Assembly: GCF_011386835.1 (NCBI RefSeq)
Contig: NC_088800.1
Location: 12,176,572 to 12,240,571 of the forward strand
Direction: 5' to 3'
DNA from: Chrysemys picta bellii
Lineage: Eukaryota > Chordata > Testudines > Emydidae
DNA length: 64,000 bases
Under the pieces are notes generated by a model, which did not search any database, was not told the DNA's origin, and saw only the letters and a program-made list of their open reading frames with translations. How positions within the stretch are numbered: position 1 is the stretch's first letter; every line of letters begins with the position of its first letter. Positions 10,736 through 23,036 of the stretch are shown piece by piece. Position numbers and translations under genes: made by a program.

Positions 10736-13251
10736 ACTGCTTGGAAAAGTGGCTTCAAATGATCAGGCAAAGGGTGCCTTAGAAGTGCAGGGCATTGTTC
10801 CAGTAAGCGGGTAGGCTTTACACCTGGGTGTAATTCTGCCAAACCACCTCCTTGTCACCCTTCAAATCTCCCCTGAGATGCGCTGTTTTTGCAGCTTTCC
10901 AGTGAATTCTGCAGCACTGAGCATGCTGTTGGTGCTTAATAAATAATATAGACGGCATGTTGCTCTGCCTCTTGGGCAGCCTGGAGTGTTGGATTATGCA
11001 TTGGAATTGCCTGAGCCTGAATTGGAAGTGGAACTGTCTGAACTTGACCTACTTCTGCTCTGACCGCTTCTACTGCTTCTCCACCCTCCTTGATGAGTTC
11101 TGGAGAACTTCCTTTGCAGGCATTTTGGGGCAAGGTTGGAGACATTTTTTCCTAGCACAGTGAAGAGAAAAATCTCAGGAAATGGTAGTGCTGTGGGAAA
11201 ATGCATCCAGTAATAAAACATTAGGCAAGTCCATTGGAAACAATCTGACTTGCGAGTCGTAGCCATGTTTTCTACTATTATTTTTCTTCTCCAGAGCGTG
11301 TTGTACTGCTGCTTTCGCAGAAATGAACTCAATCTTCTTGGGATCCCTTACAAGTGCAAATGGGCCTTCACTAGTCACATACACATACACACACCCCTCC
11401 ACTTTGTGTGGTACTTACGGTAATACCACCTACGTGATACAGCGACCATAGATTATGATCACCATCCTGTACCTCAGCATTCTTTTTCTTTGGTCTTGTG
11501 GAAATCCTAGTACAACAGATATCAAATTCTGCATTTTCAAAACGCTTTGCTACTTCAGGGATGTGGGTCCTGTTCTCCAGCAGTACAGCCCTACCTTATG
11601 GGGAGTTAACATCAATCCCCTAGCAGAATTGAGATGGGGAGAGGCTCTCTGAGGATTTGAATACTATAAAAAGTAACAAGGTCTCGGAATTGTGCGTGTT
11701 TAGATCGTGCTCTGCCTAGCAGACTGCTCTGATCTGTGTTAGACCCTCAGCAAAGATTGTATCTCCTCTCAAAGAGATACTTTTTCACCAGCACTAAAGT
11801 TACAAAGAGTTTTCTTTTTGAAGCCCTGGGTTTATCTTGGGTGTTTGAGCACCTGTCCCACCGTGAAGGGGAAGGATTCCTCAACAGGATCCGTTGTCTG
11901 AAAAGAACCTTTCCCCAGTTAACCATGCTTCATTAGCAAAGGAAGGAGAAATGGGGATGGATCTCCAGAAAGAGCTGGCTGGGTGCCCTACCTCAATGAT
12001 TCCAGTTAGAAGATGTCACTAATGCAGCTACTCTTGGAATTCCAAGTGCCATGTCCAGCATCTTGTTCCGTCAGTGAACGGTTGCCTTGTGCTGTTTGCT
12101 ACCTAAAGTGCAGACTATAACTGACGTGCATGCCAGGAACAGACCGAAATGGAGATCTGACACTTACTTATCTTGCACAAATTGGACAACTATACTTTGA
12201 TGCTTCCTGTGTATTTCTATTGTTACACAAATAAAGAGGCTGTTCTGAATATTTAGCCAGAATGTATGGTGTGTAACGAGGCTTCATTAACTGCTGCTTT
12301 AGCAAGGCTTTATTTTTCTCCCCACCTCCAAAAAAAATCTTGCCGACGCTATAACACTGACATGTTAAGTGAAGTTGCAGCCTTGTCTTCAGGGCTGATG
12401 AACTAGGGAAGGGATGAGACTGCTGTTTCAGCTCATTAGCTAATGGAATCAAGAAATAATGAGCCACCATGAGCAGGGTTGAGGACTGGCAGATAATGTC
12501 ACATGACAAGTGCGTTCCATGGGCAGGAAGATACATGCTCCTCTCCTTTTTATTATTCTAATATTTTTAAATAAATTGAGTGCTAACGGGAGAGTGCCTT
12601 TAGCATCAGCCATGGCAGTGCTCCAGCTTTACTCCACTCATCTCTGATTGTCTTATCATGAAGCATTTCTTTTTCTGGACAGCTTCCTCCCTCCTCAAAC
12701 AGTCTTTAGCACCTGGGGATATGTTGGCCTTGTCTGCAGTAAAGACTCTTGGCCTACTGATCACTGGTTGGCTTCCCCTTGCATCCTATGACACACCACC
12801 TATCCAGACGCAAGCACTCCCAACAGTGCGTGGGCGAGCATGCCACCATTTGGACTAGAATGGCTTCAAGCAAGACTAGCCACCATATGGTCTTCAACTG
12901 CGGCAGTGCCATTCTTGATGGGAATCGCTGCTGTAATTGCCTCAGTGGTGCAAAGGGTACGCTATTTACTGCTCTGCCGTGCACTGGTCTCTAGCGCACA
13001 GAGGTGGCTAATGTGTGCCTGCTGCACGGATGATATTTACACTGATGCCGTTCTACTGGTTCGGTTCTCTAATGCAGGCCTTGGCATGTTGTCACCCTCT
13101 GCTATAGTGAAATCCCACGCGGGAAGGAAAAACCCGGTAATGTTCTGTCATCACCAGGGAGCCTAGAAATCCATTTGCCATGGAAGAACACAGAATTTGT
13201 TTTTACAGAGAATCTTTAGTTTTTACATTTTGCGAAAAAAATAAACATATA

Positions 13252-13416
13252 CAGTAGACCCCTGTTTATCCAAGGAGCCTCCATTATCCAGATCTCCATA
13301 TTAACCGAACCACCACCGCCTGGGGCTGACAGCGGCTGGGACTTGGGTGGGCAGCTGGTGGTCTGCTTAATACGGAGAACTGCATAATGGAGGCTTGGAT
13401 AAATGGGGTTCTGCTG
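13252..13416. mobile_element. Tigger/mariner-like MITE
   Basis: The 165-bp element begins CAGTAGACCCCTGTTTATCC and ends GGATAAATGGGGTTCTGCTG, giving inverted termini identical at 19 of 23 positions. It is flanked on both sides by TA (13250-13251 and 13417-13418), the Tc1/mariner/pogo target. The 'CAGTAGnCCCC...TTATCC' terminus resembles Tigger-type elements. No coding capacity remains. Confidence 0.75.
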
Positions 13417-13670
13417 TATATCAGTAAAACATTGTGTTCACCTGATACCTATATATATTGTGCCTCGGGAAACTAAAGTTCAACGTTTCATTTTAATTGC
13501 GGAAAAACACGAAATTTTGTTTTTGTTTTTTCATTGGAGAATTTTGGTTTTTTTATCATGGAAAACTAGGTTTTCTGGTCACCAGTAACCTTCTCACAGA
13601 GGTAGCCCACAAACCTACAACCTCCAAAAATCCCTTCTGGCTTCAAAGCAGCATATGAGATTATCTGTCT

Positions 13671-13874
13671 GGGGGGAGGGATAACTCAGTGGTTTGAGCA
13701 TTGGCCTGCTAAACCCAGGGTGTGAGTTCAATCCTTGAGGGGGCCACCTAGGGATCTGGGGCAAAATCAGTACTTGGTCCTGCTACTGAAGGCAGGGGGC
13801 TGGACTCGACCTTTCAAGGTCCCTTCCAGTTCTAGGAGATAGGACATCTCCATGAATTTATTTATTTATTTAGC
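13671..13874 (+). mobile_element. Cryptodiran turtle tRNA-derived SINE
   Basis: This is a full-length-like copy: 'ggggggagggataactcagtggtttgagcattgg' head, 'gagttcaatccttgagggggccacc' B-box region, and 'ggcagggggctggactcgacctttcaaggtcccttccag' tail domain. It ends in a (TTTA)n tract. Relative to the other copies it lacks a short 'atgac' segment in the tail domain. Confidence 0.9.
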
Positions 13875-13997
13875 TTCCTCGATTCACACTTACATCCAGG
13901 ATGTTGAACTGCAGAGGCCTGACCGTGTACATTGGAAAAGGAGAGAGGAATGTCTGATTCATTTGACCTTGCTTTTCTTTAGTACGTCCATTGAGGA

Positions 13998-14249
13998 TAG
14001 GGCCGGCTCTATGTATTTTGCTGCCCCAAGCATGGCAGTCAGGCAGCCTTCGGCGACATGCCTGCGGCAGGTCCGCCGGTCCCGCGCCTTCAGCGTACCT
14101 GCCGCCGAAACCGTGGGACCAGCGGACCTCTTGCAGGCATGCTGCCGAAGGCAGCCTGACTGCCGCCCTCACGGCGACCAGCAGGTTGCCCCCTGCAGCT
14201 TGCCGCCCCAGGCACGCGCTTGGTGCGCTGGTGCCTGGAGCCGCCCCTG
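13998..14249. mobile_element. Foldback hAT element with 8-bp target duplication
   Basis: The termini TAGGGCCGGCTCTA and TGGAGCCGCCCCTG are near inverted copies of CAGGGsCGGCTCyA. The element is flanked by perfect 8-bp direct repeats ATTGAGGA at 13990-13997 and 14250-14257. Inside, about 42-base arms at 14034-14075 and 14122-14164 are inverted copies of each other, so the whole element can fold back. The long reading frames seen on both strands are by-products of its GC-rich palindrome and are not genes. A related element lies at 53850-54190. Confidence 0.88.
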
Positions 14250-17200
14250 ATTGAGGAGGAGTCCAAAGCACTTCGCATAGACAGAAATCCCTGCACAAAG
14301 GGTCGGAATGCAAAAGGAGAGAGAGAACTTGTTTAACAGGCAGTAATACAGAATGGCATATTGGCTTGTATGTACCAGCAAGGTATACTGCTGGTATCCC
14401 TACATGTTACTGGGATGTGCCAAAGCAAGACCATAACTTTCAAATATCTGGTGGTCTCATTAAGATGGCAACTGGGCAGATCTCTCCAGCTGGCTTGGAA
14501 TATCTTTGAGTGAGTCCTGGCACTCTTCTTCAATTGTAATGGCATTCGTGCTGTGTTAATATGAAATTACTCTTCTGATTTACTTGATGTTCGGAAGCCC
14601 TAAATAACTAGCCGCATATTTTGGGTTCATAGACTAAATCTGTATTTAACATGTAGGCAAGATCTGTTTTTACATCTCTTTACATCTCTTCTTCACTTGC
14701 TTCCATATTTTGGAGCATAATTGAGATTGTTCTCCCCTCCCCCCATACAAACCGCATTCTAACTGCAAGCTAATTGCTTCGTAGCTGCGTAGAATCGGCA
14801 GCAGGGGAGAAGTGGCACACAAGTCGGATTGTTTTCATGCGGTTCATTTTCTTCGTTTGATGCTTTGTCCCCATGTGCAGTGGTTTCTAGCCCTGCACAT
14901 GCCATTGAGAAGTGGCAGATGGTGTAAATTGGGCTGCTGTCTGAAAGTTACTTTAGGATTCCCCTGCATCTTTAACATCTTGCCACAACGGATGTGTTGG
15001 TAAAATCCACCCCCTCAGGCTATGCAACAGTGAACAATAACCACCTTTCAGCTGCATAGCTGGCTAATTAGACCACTAAAAACCTTAACCAAACCGAATC
15101 CGGTCTGTGGCTGTCTTGTCTGTGGCTGCTAAAGCTACTGGCTGCCTGTGACAAAGACAGAAGCGTACATTTATTGGATTAGATTCTCCTGCAGTCTCAG
15201 GAGCGGGGAAGTGGTTCTGTAAACATCTTCTCTAATCCAGAGAGCGCAGCTTCCGTGTGACAATAGTCTGAAAAGTGTAACACACAGGCTGCCATAAAGC
15301 AGAGATGCAAAACCACTTGGGAAATAACACATGCTTGAAAGCCTCATGGAAACAATTACTACTCTGGAATTGTGTTTTTGTATATATTTTTTTTTAATAA
15401 AAAAAATTACGCTAAAAATTCAAGAATTGGCTGGCAGGTATGAGAGGATGGATAATGAATATGGAACCTTTTGTTTCATGATCACTGATTCAAATCCAGC
15501 TCATGCTGCTAATGACCACAAGTTATCACCATTTAATAGCTCTGTGGCCTGTGTGAAATTAATTTGTTGGTTTGCTTCCTGGTGGACAGGTGTCGTGTGT
15601 GTGTGTGTGTCTGTAAGCCACCATGATAAAACTAATGGATAAACCTATTAAGTGACCAGGACAGGTAATACCAGTGAAACTCGGGTCATGGCATTGTTGG
15701 GGTTGCATTAAGGTGCACCTTTGCAGTGGTGGGAGTGGAAGACTGGGTTCCCACCATCTCTGGACCCATCTATTTTCCGCCTTTTAAAAAAAATTATACT
15801 CTCATTTAAACCTCCCATTCTTGTTTGCGAATTTAGCACTTCCCACCAACACAGGGAGTGGAAACTTTCATACTTTCATAGTCTTCCACCAGGATTTGGC
15901 CCCCATTTGTGAAACCCTTTGTTCAGTAACTTTTGTGCACTCCTCGTAGCCAAGAATAGAGCAGTGAAGTAGAGATGATAGGCAACGTACAAACACTTCC
16001 AGACTCTAGCGCAGAGCTCCCTTTCCTTGTCTAGCAGCGTAACTAGAGAAAAAGTCAATTAAAACACTAACAAAAAGAATTGTTTCTGCAAAGGGAATTA
16101 AAAATGTTGGGTTATTAAGATCATTAATTGTCCTCTAATCCAGTGGGGGAGTTTCATGTCAGCTTCACCAGAACACTTAAAAAATTACTGAACAAATACT
16201 GCACCTCATGTTCTGAAGGATCCCAAAGCACCTCAGAGCTGGGATGTTTGGTGAATTCTTCGGTCCATGTTGAAATGCAGCTGCTTCTAGGGTAGAGCAT
16301 TGTAGCCATACATTACTTCCATTGGTGAAACTTGTCCAGCTGGAACTATCACTGCAAGGTGCTTGGATCCCACAGTGATGGGCGCCATATAAGAACCCAG
16401 GGTAGAATAATGGGAGGGATGGAAGGGGACTTGAAGAGGCAGAATGCAAAAGCCAGAGATGGAATTTTGAAGCCAGGTGTCCGAGATCCCCAAAATAAAT
16501 ACTTAAAACGACAAACATTTCCTGGGTCTGATCAAACCCTCCACCCCTCTCCTAAAATTAGCTGATATTCTTCAGTTTTTCAGTATAGATGCTCATTTTT
16601 CCTTTTAACAGCAGCAGTGAAAATGAGAGGCGTTTTAGAAATGTGGTATCTTCCAAAGTGTTGCCTAGTGATAATGTTGCAGTTACATATCTGGGGTGCT
16701 ACAGTGAGCGAGTGGGGCTTTTGTTCAACTGTCAGTATAACTAGTTTCAACCAGAATGCAATAGTGTAAGCACAGGCTGCTTTACTGGATGGGTGAAGCA
16801 TAGGTTAAGGTGTCTAGTACAACCTGCACCTTGGTCTCGGGGAGCGTGTAGGACTTGGTGCTAAAAAGGTTGGTGCCACATTAGGAAGCCTGGACTTACC
16901 ACCCTCTGAAAAATGTTCCTTTCATGAGGCAATTTAAAACATCATCAAAATTCTAGGGCCCAGAGGCCTTGCTGTGACTGAGAGGTATGGGGCCGCCTTA
17001 TCAGTAAGTAATGCAGAATATATGCTATTAATCGCTCTCCACAGAATATATCCCTGCCAGAGCTTAAATTGCATGTTCAGCCTAGACTGGAGCGCTGTAC
17101 TGTGTGCTTGTTACAGCAAGGTGTTTGGTCTCCGGAGAGTGGCTATAACAGATTTCTTGCAAGTGAAAGCCGGAGGCCTTTTTTGAATGATGCTAGGTGA

Positions 17201-17789
17201 ATGCTAGGCTGTTTAAATGTCGTTGGTTTTTTTTTTTTCCAGGAGGCAAAGTGGGTAAAGGTTCTGTATAAACGGAGGGTATCATTTATTCTCATGGGAA
17301 GGGGTGAAAATCACAGTAACTCCTTCAGTCGCTTACTATAAATACAACAAATTGCCTGGAGCGTTGGTGCCGCTCTTAAGGGTTTCCTGGCCAGGTGCTG
17401 CTGTGGATTGCCAGCGCCAAGGGGCCAAAAGGCATTTTTGAAGCCGGTGTTCTTTCCCCATTGGGCTAGATATGCTGTAAAAATCAGTGCTGAGCACAGA
17501 GGCTCCTTGGCTCAATATGCATAAGTGCTGCGGTTGTACCTAAAAGTTCTCCTGACTCTTGTCTGCTGAAACAACCCTGCTGAGGCAGCTGCATCTCTTT
17601 CCCCTTTTTTACCTTATGAGTGCGTGCTGGAGGGAGGGGCAATGAGGGCTCCAAGAAGAAAACGGTCTGGGTAGCATGCAGAAGGACCCCAGGTGAACCG
17701 GTTGCTTGGGGAAAACTTCCTTTCTCGGAGGGGTGCTCATTCCAGGACAGCAGCCCTCTCTGTTTTGGACTGTGGCTGTGATTGACTTA

Positions 17790-17908
17790 AGTCGAATTAA
17801 AGAGACCTCTATGTCGAACTAAATAGCATCGCAGTGTGGACGGGTGCAGGGTTAATTCGATGTAACGGCGCTAACTTCGACATAAACGCCTAGTGTAGAC
17901 CAGGCCTT
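17790..17908. mobile_element. Partial MITE of the 'gtgtagac' class
   Basis: The segment has repeated 'gtcgaa/ttcgac' motifs and ends 'cctagtgtagaccaggcc', the terminus shared with the MITEs at 31.6 and 35.5 kb ('gtgtagacctgccc', 'gtgtagaccagccc'). The left terminus is missing or diverged, so this is a truncated copy. The superfamily (PIF/Harbinger or hAT) is not resolved. Confidence 0.6.
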
Positions 17909-18155
17909 AATTCTTATCCCTGAGCTTTGCCTGTTGCTCAGACTGCTCTGGCTAATTTCCACATGCAGAAAATCAAGTCCGTGACCAAAATCACCACAGA
18001 AATCAACCCCTGTTTGAGGAACCCAGTGGTGGATAGTATTGTTGGTTTTCGTTTTCCCCCTTGTATGTAAATTCCCCATAGTTGCATATGATCTATTTAA
18101 TAACAAAGTTTCTCTGACAGTACTAATTCTTTTCCCTGGCTCTCTTCCTTGCCAG

Positions 18156-18159
18156 GTAA
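18156..18159 (+). CDS. FAM174B: FAM174B, last codon base and stop (terminal exon)
   Basis: The terminal exon begins GTAA. Joined to the AG left by the previous exon, this makes AGG (Arg) followed by TAA. The predicted protein therefore ends in ...FDVKYR, as expected for FAM174B. Only one coding base plus the stop lies in this exon; the rest is 3' UTR. The acceptor (CTCTTCCTTGCCAG) has a good pyrimidine tract. The exact phase match between a donor 9.5 kb upstream and this acceptor is the main evidence. RNA data would be needed to exclude an alternative terminal exon. Confidence 0.8.
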
Positions 18160-21100
18160 AGCTGTTCCGTGGATCGCTGGTTCCCTGTGAGAAGTCAGTC
18201 AGCTGTCGAGAGCCCTGCTGAAGCCTTAACTGTGAAGGAGAAGCTTTCATCTCTGCAATATTGAAACCAAAACAAACATTGCCTCCGCCGTGATGTTATT
18301 TATACAGCACACAGCAGCGGGGTGTTTGATTCTCTGCCCAAAATATCACTATTAAACTCCTAGTTTCCACACTTCCACAGTAGAATGACCTGAGATCTTC
18401 CTCGTAGACTCTGCTCTGTTGCTTGAAGAGGCTGTGGGGTTGCTAAAGCATATGGGGTGAATACAGCACTGTGTATAGACTTTCAGCACTCACTGGTCCA
18501 AATACATTTTGTAAAAGGAGGGAACCCCCCTCCCCCCCAAATCAGACCCCAAAAGACTTTCTTCTCTAAAAGCTGAATCCGATACTTTTGGTCTCTGTTA
18601 AACAGATCTTGTGTTTTAAAAACTTGGAATTGTATGATCCTGGGCCTAGAGAAATACTTGCCCATCTCTATGAAGGCTGGTGGCTGAAACTGTGCTGAAA
18701 TGTTACAGTGTGTGTGGTGTTGGGTTTTTTATTATTATTTTTTTTTATTTTGTGACTGTTGTAAAAAATTGTAATGACTTGCTACTGATTTTTAACAATT
18801 GCACTAAACCCTCGTATAATGATGTACTCCTTTTCCAATAGAGCGCAGGTCAGACTTACTTAAATAACATGAGACCATAGGGAAGCAGAAAAACTAGGCA
18901 AATACTGTACTACAGGAATCTTAGATTAGAGGAAATAGATATCTATTTTTGTAATTCCCCGCCCTTCATAGGAAATAAGACACTACATTTTTTGCTATCT
19001 TGTGTCCTCTCCTTGCTGTAACTCTTCTGCTAATCACATTTTTAATCAATCTTTTTACAAAAGATCTGATATGCAGTTGTTAAATTGCAGGAAGAGAACA
19101 CTGGTTCTCCCTGCCCCCGCTTGGAAGCACTCATGCAAAGAATCCTATCTGCACCAAACTGGAAATCCCCCCGCCACCCCTGGCTGGCTGCCAAATCCTA
19201 TATTACACTAAGATATGTTTTTCCCCTTGCTATCTGCAGTGCTTTACATGGTGTAGGGTAGAGCTGTGGGATGGCTATTTTTAAAAAACTAGAATATCTG
19301 TAATCTAGGCTGATTAAGATCCATAGCCTATGAGTTCTGTGCATAAATTTGGTGCCATTCTTTGAAAGCTGTGTTGAGTTCAAAGTTATTAGCATAGTTG
19401 CTCTGTTTTATGGTGTTTCTGAAAAGCAGCTGCAGTTCTGATGAGCTTTGCTTGACATATTGACTCTCTTATTGTGCGTTCTACCAATATTTATGTCCAA
19501 TACCCTTTTACTTTGGGATTTTAACTCATCTGGAGCCTCTCTTGCCTTTATGATGTTAAAATTACCTCCTGTTTTGGGAATGTACCAACATTTGCTTGGT
19601 GGGTTGTGACTGCTAAGAGTCTGTTGCAAAGCTGCCTCTCTGTAATGACTGCTCAAAGGCTGCCCATGATAATGCATTCTGAAGTTCTTGATTTGTTATC
19701 ATGACAGTAGGTTATACTACTCTCACTTGTTCGGAGCACTCCCACGGCTTGCACCCTGAAACAGCCTGGCGTAGATGCTGCACTCTTCACTCCACTTTGG
19801 CTCTTCGCAAGAAGGACTCTGTGTTCTGCAATAACCACTTGCATTGACACAAGCAAAATTGTTGCCGTCTTCTGACGAGTATACAGTGCAGTTTGGTGGT
19901 GTCCTTCTGAGTCCTTGACTGATGTAGCCCCAGCATTCTAAATTCCTTTCCCCTCACCATCTGCTAAATCAGAGTGTTTTGCCACTCCATGTTTCCTCTT
20001 TAAAGTGTAGCAATGGTCAGAAAAGTGACAGAGTAAAATGTTCACCTTCTTACTCAACAGATCTACTTCCTGTGTGTCTGATTTCATATCTGCTTGCTTT
20101 ATTGGCCTGTGCATTTGTATTCATATTGACTATGCAGAGCTTACACAGCTCTGAAGGAGGGAACTGGATTCCATTCTGCTTTATGAATCCTTGGCTAACC
20201 TTTTGAGTTCCCAGGGTGGAATTGTTACTGCTAGTGACAACATGATGGGCAGAACCCAGCTGCGTTTTCAGATCCCAGGTGGAGTTTCCAGCACTGGCAG
20301 TTAGCAAAACTGGCCTCTGTTGACTTGGAGCAAATTTGCTCTGGGAGACACCCAGAATGCAAAGGAACCTCCTGATGGGATTTCTGCTGTCACTTTTCAG
20401 ACTGTTAATGCACTTTGGGAGAGAATCCCATGCTGTACGGAGCAATGTGGCGAATAGTATCGTGCATTAAAAGAGGGAGCCAAGGCAATTGGAAGTCAAT
20501 AAAAGGTGGTGGTGGAAAATTCTTTGGTGCAATTGTGCTTTCATCTGAACTCTACCAAGAGAGTGTGTTCAGCAAAGGCTTTACAGCTGACCCCTGTTGG
20601 AAAGTTCCCACGGCAGAACTAATATTAGACATCCAGGCAATATCAATATACTGTTTTTATCCTTTTATCATGGAGTAAATTCAAGTCACGCCATGGTGCT
20701 GTTACTGAGCAATATTTAATGTATCAGCTAAGAGGTAAAAGGTGGAGAAATTGATTAGGGTAGGTCCAAGCACACTGAGTTCTGGATTGCAGGAACTGCA
20801 AGAGGCCCATAGGCTAGGATGACTCACTATGGCTTGGGAACACTTTCAAGACAGCATATTACAGAAATGGACTAGCTGGCTCTCAGTAGGCAATGTGATG
20901 TCCCTTTGGAGTTGGTGAAGCACTACGAAGAAGAGCTGAGTTATGGGAAGTTCTTGGACAGGTTGAGTCCTGCAGTGAAAAATGGCAATACTGGGTAGAA
21001 GGATGGGTTAAAGCATCAATTACCTTGTTGCTGAAGGGGGAAAGAGGGTGGCATGGCTACTGTCTCAGTGAAAGAGCCATCATGGCATTGTGTTTTACAT

Positions 21101-21290
21101 CCCTTTCAGAGGAGAATTTATGGAGAGCAGCTGGAGCTCCAGAGGACATGTCCTTGGTCTGACATGGCTTGTCTGGAGTATCCTGAACCTTTTCTGGGAC
21201 CGAGGGTACTTTTTACTGCTGAAGACCAGATCAAGGTTCTGCAGATGTAGAGAGAGGAGGAAATAAAAGGCCAGTTCCAGTTTACCTGGT
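18160..21290 (+). other. FAM174B: FAM174B 3' UTR, end unresolved
   Basis: This sequence follows the FAM174B stop codon and holds no supported coding frame. It includes an AT-rich stretch near 18720-18800. Candidate polyadenylation signals are ATTAAA near 18352, AATAAA at 20498-20503 and AATAAA at 21262-21267. I cannot tell which is used, so the end given is only the outermost of these candidates. Confidence 0.4.
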
Positions 21291-21575
21291 CTTTCAGAGG
21301 GTCTGAGCTAACTCTTGCTGAAGTCAGTGGGAGTCTGTCTCTGGGATTTGTCAGGCCCTATGAGCACAGCTGAGTTTAAGTAGGTCAGAGGCAGTCTGCC
21401 TGACGTGCCTCTTGCTAACAACCAAGATTGTTTCTGTAGTCCTCCAGTGAACCTTTTGGTGGGGAACAGTGTGATTTTTCTCTCCCCCTCCCTCCCCCCC
21501 CCAAAGGCACCAAGGATGTAGATGCCCAACTGTCTTTGGAATTAGGGCAACTAACTCCCTTGGGCTCCTTTGGTA

Positions 21576-21623
<48 letters not shown>

Positions 21624-23036
21624 ACACATACGTACATACACACTAATGGTGTTGGAGGCCGGGGGAGAAATGGGGTGCCTGATGAAGGAAATCAGGGCAC
21701 CTTTACTAGTGTCGTCAATGAACCTAAATGCTTGCCTGATGTTAAATTGCTATTGTAAACATGGGACGATATTTACCTCTTATCTAAAGGTCACTATATG
21801 TGATTTCAGATGTTTGTCTAGCTAAATATTTCTATAGGTTTATTTCAGTTAAGACTTTAAGAGCACTTGATGTAACTCATCTCTATAGTGTATATATGAG
21901 TATTTTTTTATAGGTGGTAATTAGTTACAACATAGCTTAAATGATTTTGGAATATCTAATTTTAGGTTTCTGTTGAAGAATGGCTAGCCATTAACCGCTG
22001 TATTGAAGTAATACATGTTCTGTGTGTCTTACACTGTAGAGTTCCAGTCTGGTTGCGATTGTAACCTGTTTCAATGTTTGCTGCTCTTTGTGTTGCATAA
22101 TCTTAAACTTGCTTTGGCAGAGAATGTTTTTAAAGACCCATTTTTATTTTATAGAAAATGGAGAAACACTAAAGTATAACATGCATGTTAAATTTAACTT
22201 ACTACTCAGCAAAATACTTTAAGTACCAGTTTAGTTTACTTGCTCTCTCTTGGTTTGATTAAAGTCATTTTTACTGGAACATGCCACAACACAGAGAAAT
22301 ACCCTATTTGTGACAAATTACAGTCTCTCTACTCTGCTGACCATAATTCTTTTTGGGGAGGTTCCATTTGAGAACCCACAATGCTCAGCTGATCAAAGGC
22401 TATCCCCAGCTCTTTTCTCCCTCTGGGTCTGCCATGTCTGCTCTTCTGAGAGAGAGGAATCACTTGTGTAGAATTACATGCCTATATGGCCCTCTCAGCA
22501 AGCGGATCAGGGGACGAGGTCCGTCTCACCAGAAGGAGTAAGTTGGAACTGGATGTGACTTTTTCAGCAAACGGCTGAAATGATTGCAAACCCTTTTTAT
22601 AATCCTTTCTAGTTTATAACAAAGTTGCATACATCAGACTTTATTCCAAGCACAAACTGACTTAATGTCAGTAAATGAGCACACAAGCTGGGGTGTATTT
22701 GGATAGCCACTTTTGTAAGTACCCTCTAAATTACTGTTGATGATGTAATTTCATTGTGAACTTAATTAAGATTTCTCTTTTCAGTTTTTGCTTCTGCTGT
22801 TTTCGTTTGTGATTTTGTAAGAACCATGCATTCCTGTTTGTGCAGTCACCAGGCCATTGATGAAAATGTTGATTTAGAATTTGCCCTTGTGACTAAAAGC
22901 GTCCATTAAAAAAAAAAATGGTAATGCAAGTTTGGATGGACATCTCATGTTACAATAGGAACTGTCGCCATTAAACATGTTCTTGTAAATCCACCCCTGA
23001 GAGTTCTGTTTGGGAAGGGGGAAGGGGTGATAGGCC
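21291..23036. other. Downstream/intergenic sequence
   Basis: No gene is seen. It contains the (GT)n microsatellite at 21584-21621. From about 21840 to 22930 it is AT-rich and repeat-poor, and could still belong to a long FAM174B 3' UTR (ATTAAA followed by an A-run at 22906-22918). Confidence 0.4.
21584..21621. repeat. (GT)n microsatellite
   Basis: About 19 uninterrupted GT units are followed by an imperfect ACACATACGTACATACACAC extension. Cys-Val or Thr-His reading frames through it are artefacts of the repeat. Confidence 0.95.

Larger units (their letters stand above)
8674..18155 (+). other. FAM174B: FAM174B intron 2
   Basis: The intron runs from the GTACTG donor at 8674 to the acceptor TCTTCCTTGCCAG ending at 18155. 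Both splice sites agree in phase with the one-base coding terminal exon. It contains a MIR-like and another old repeat fragment near 10.3-10.7 kb, a Tigger-like MITE, a turtle SINE, a foldback hAT element and a partial MITE, each listed separately. The stretches 8674-10260, 10740-13250, 14258-17789 and 17910-18155 show no feature I can support beyond short CA/GT tracts (for example 15594-15612). Confidence 0.85.

Noticed and set aside
13852..14313. Overlapping frames of 132 and 147 codons on opposite strands
   Set aside because: They lie over a SINE tail and a GC-rich foldback hAT element with target duplications. The frames are open because of the palindrome and base composition.
21351..21825. 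Frames with Thr-His or Cys-Val repeats
   Set aside because: They are translations of a (GT)n microsatellite.
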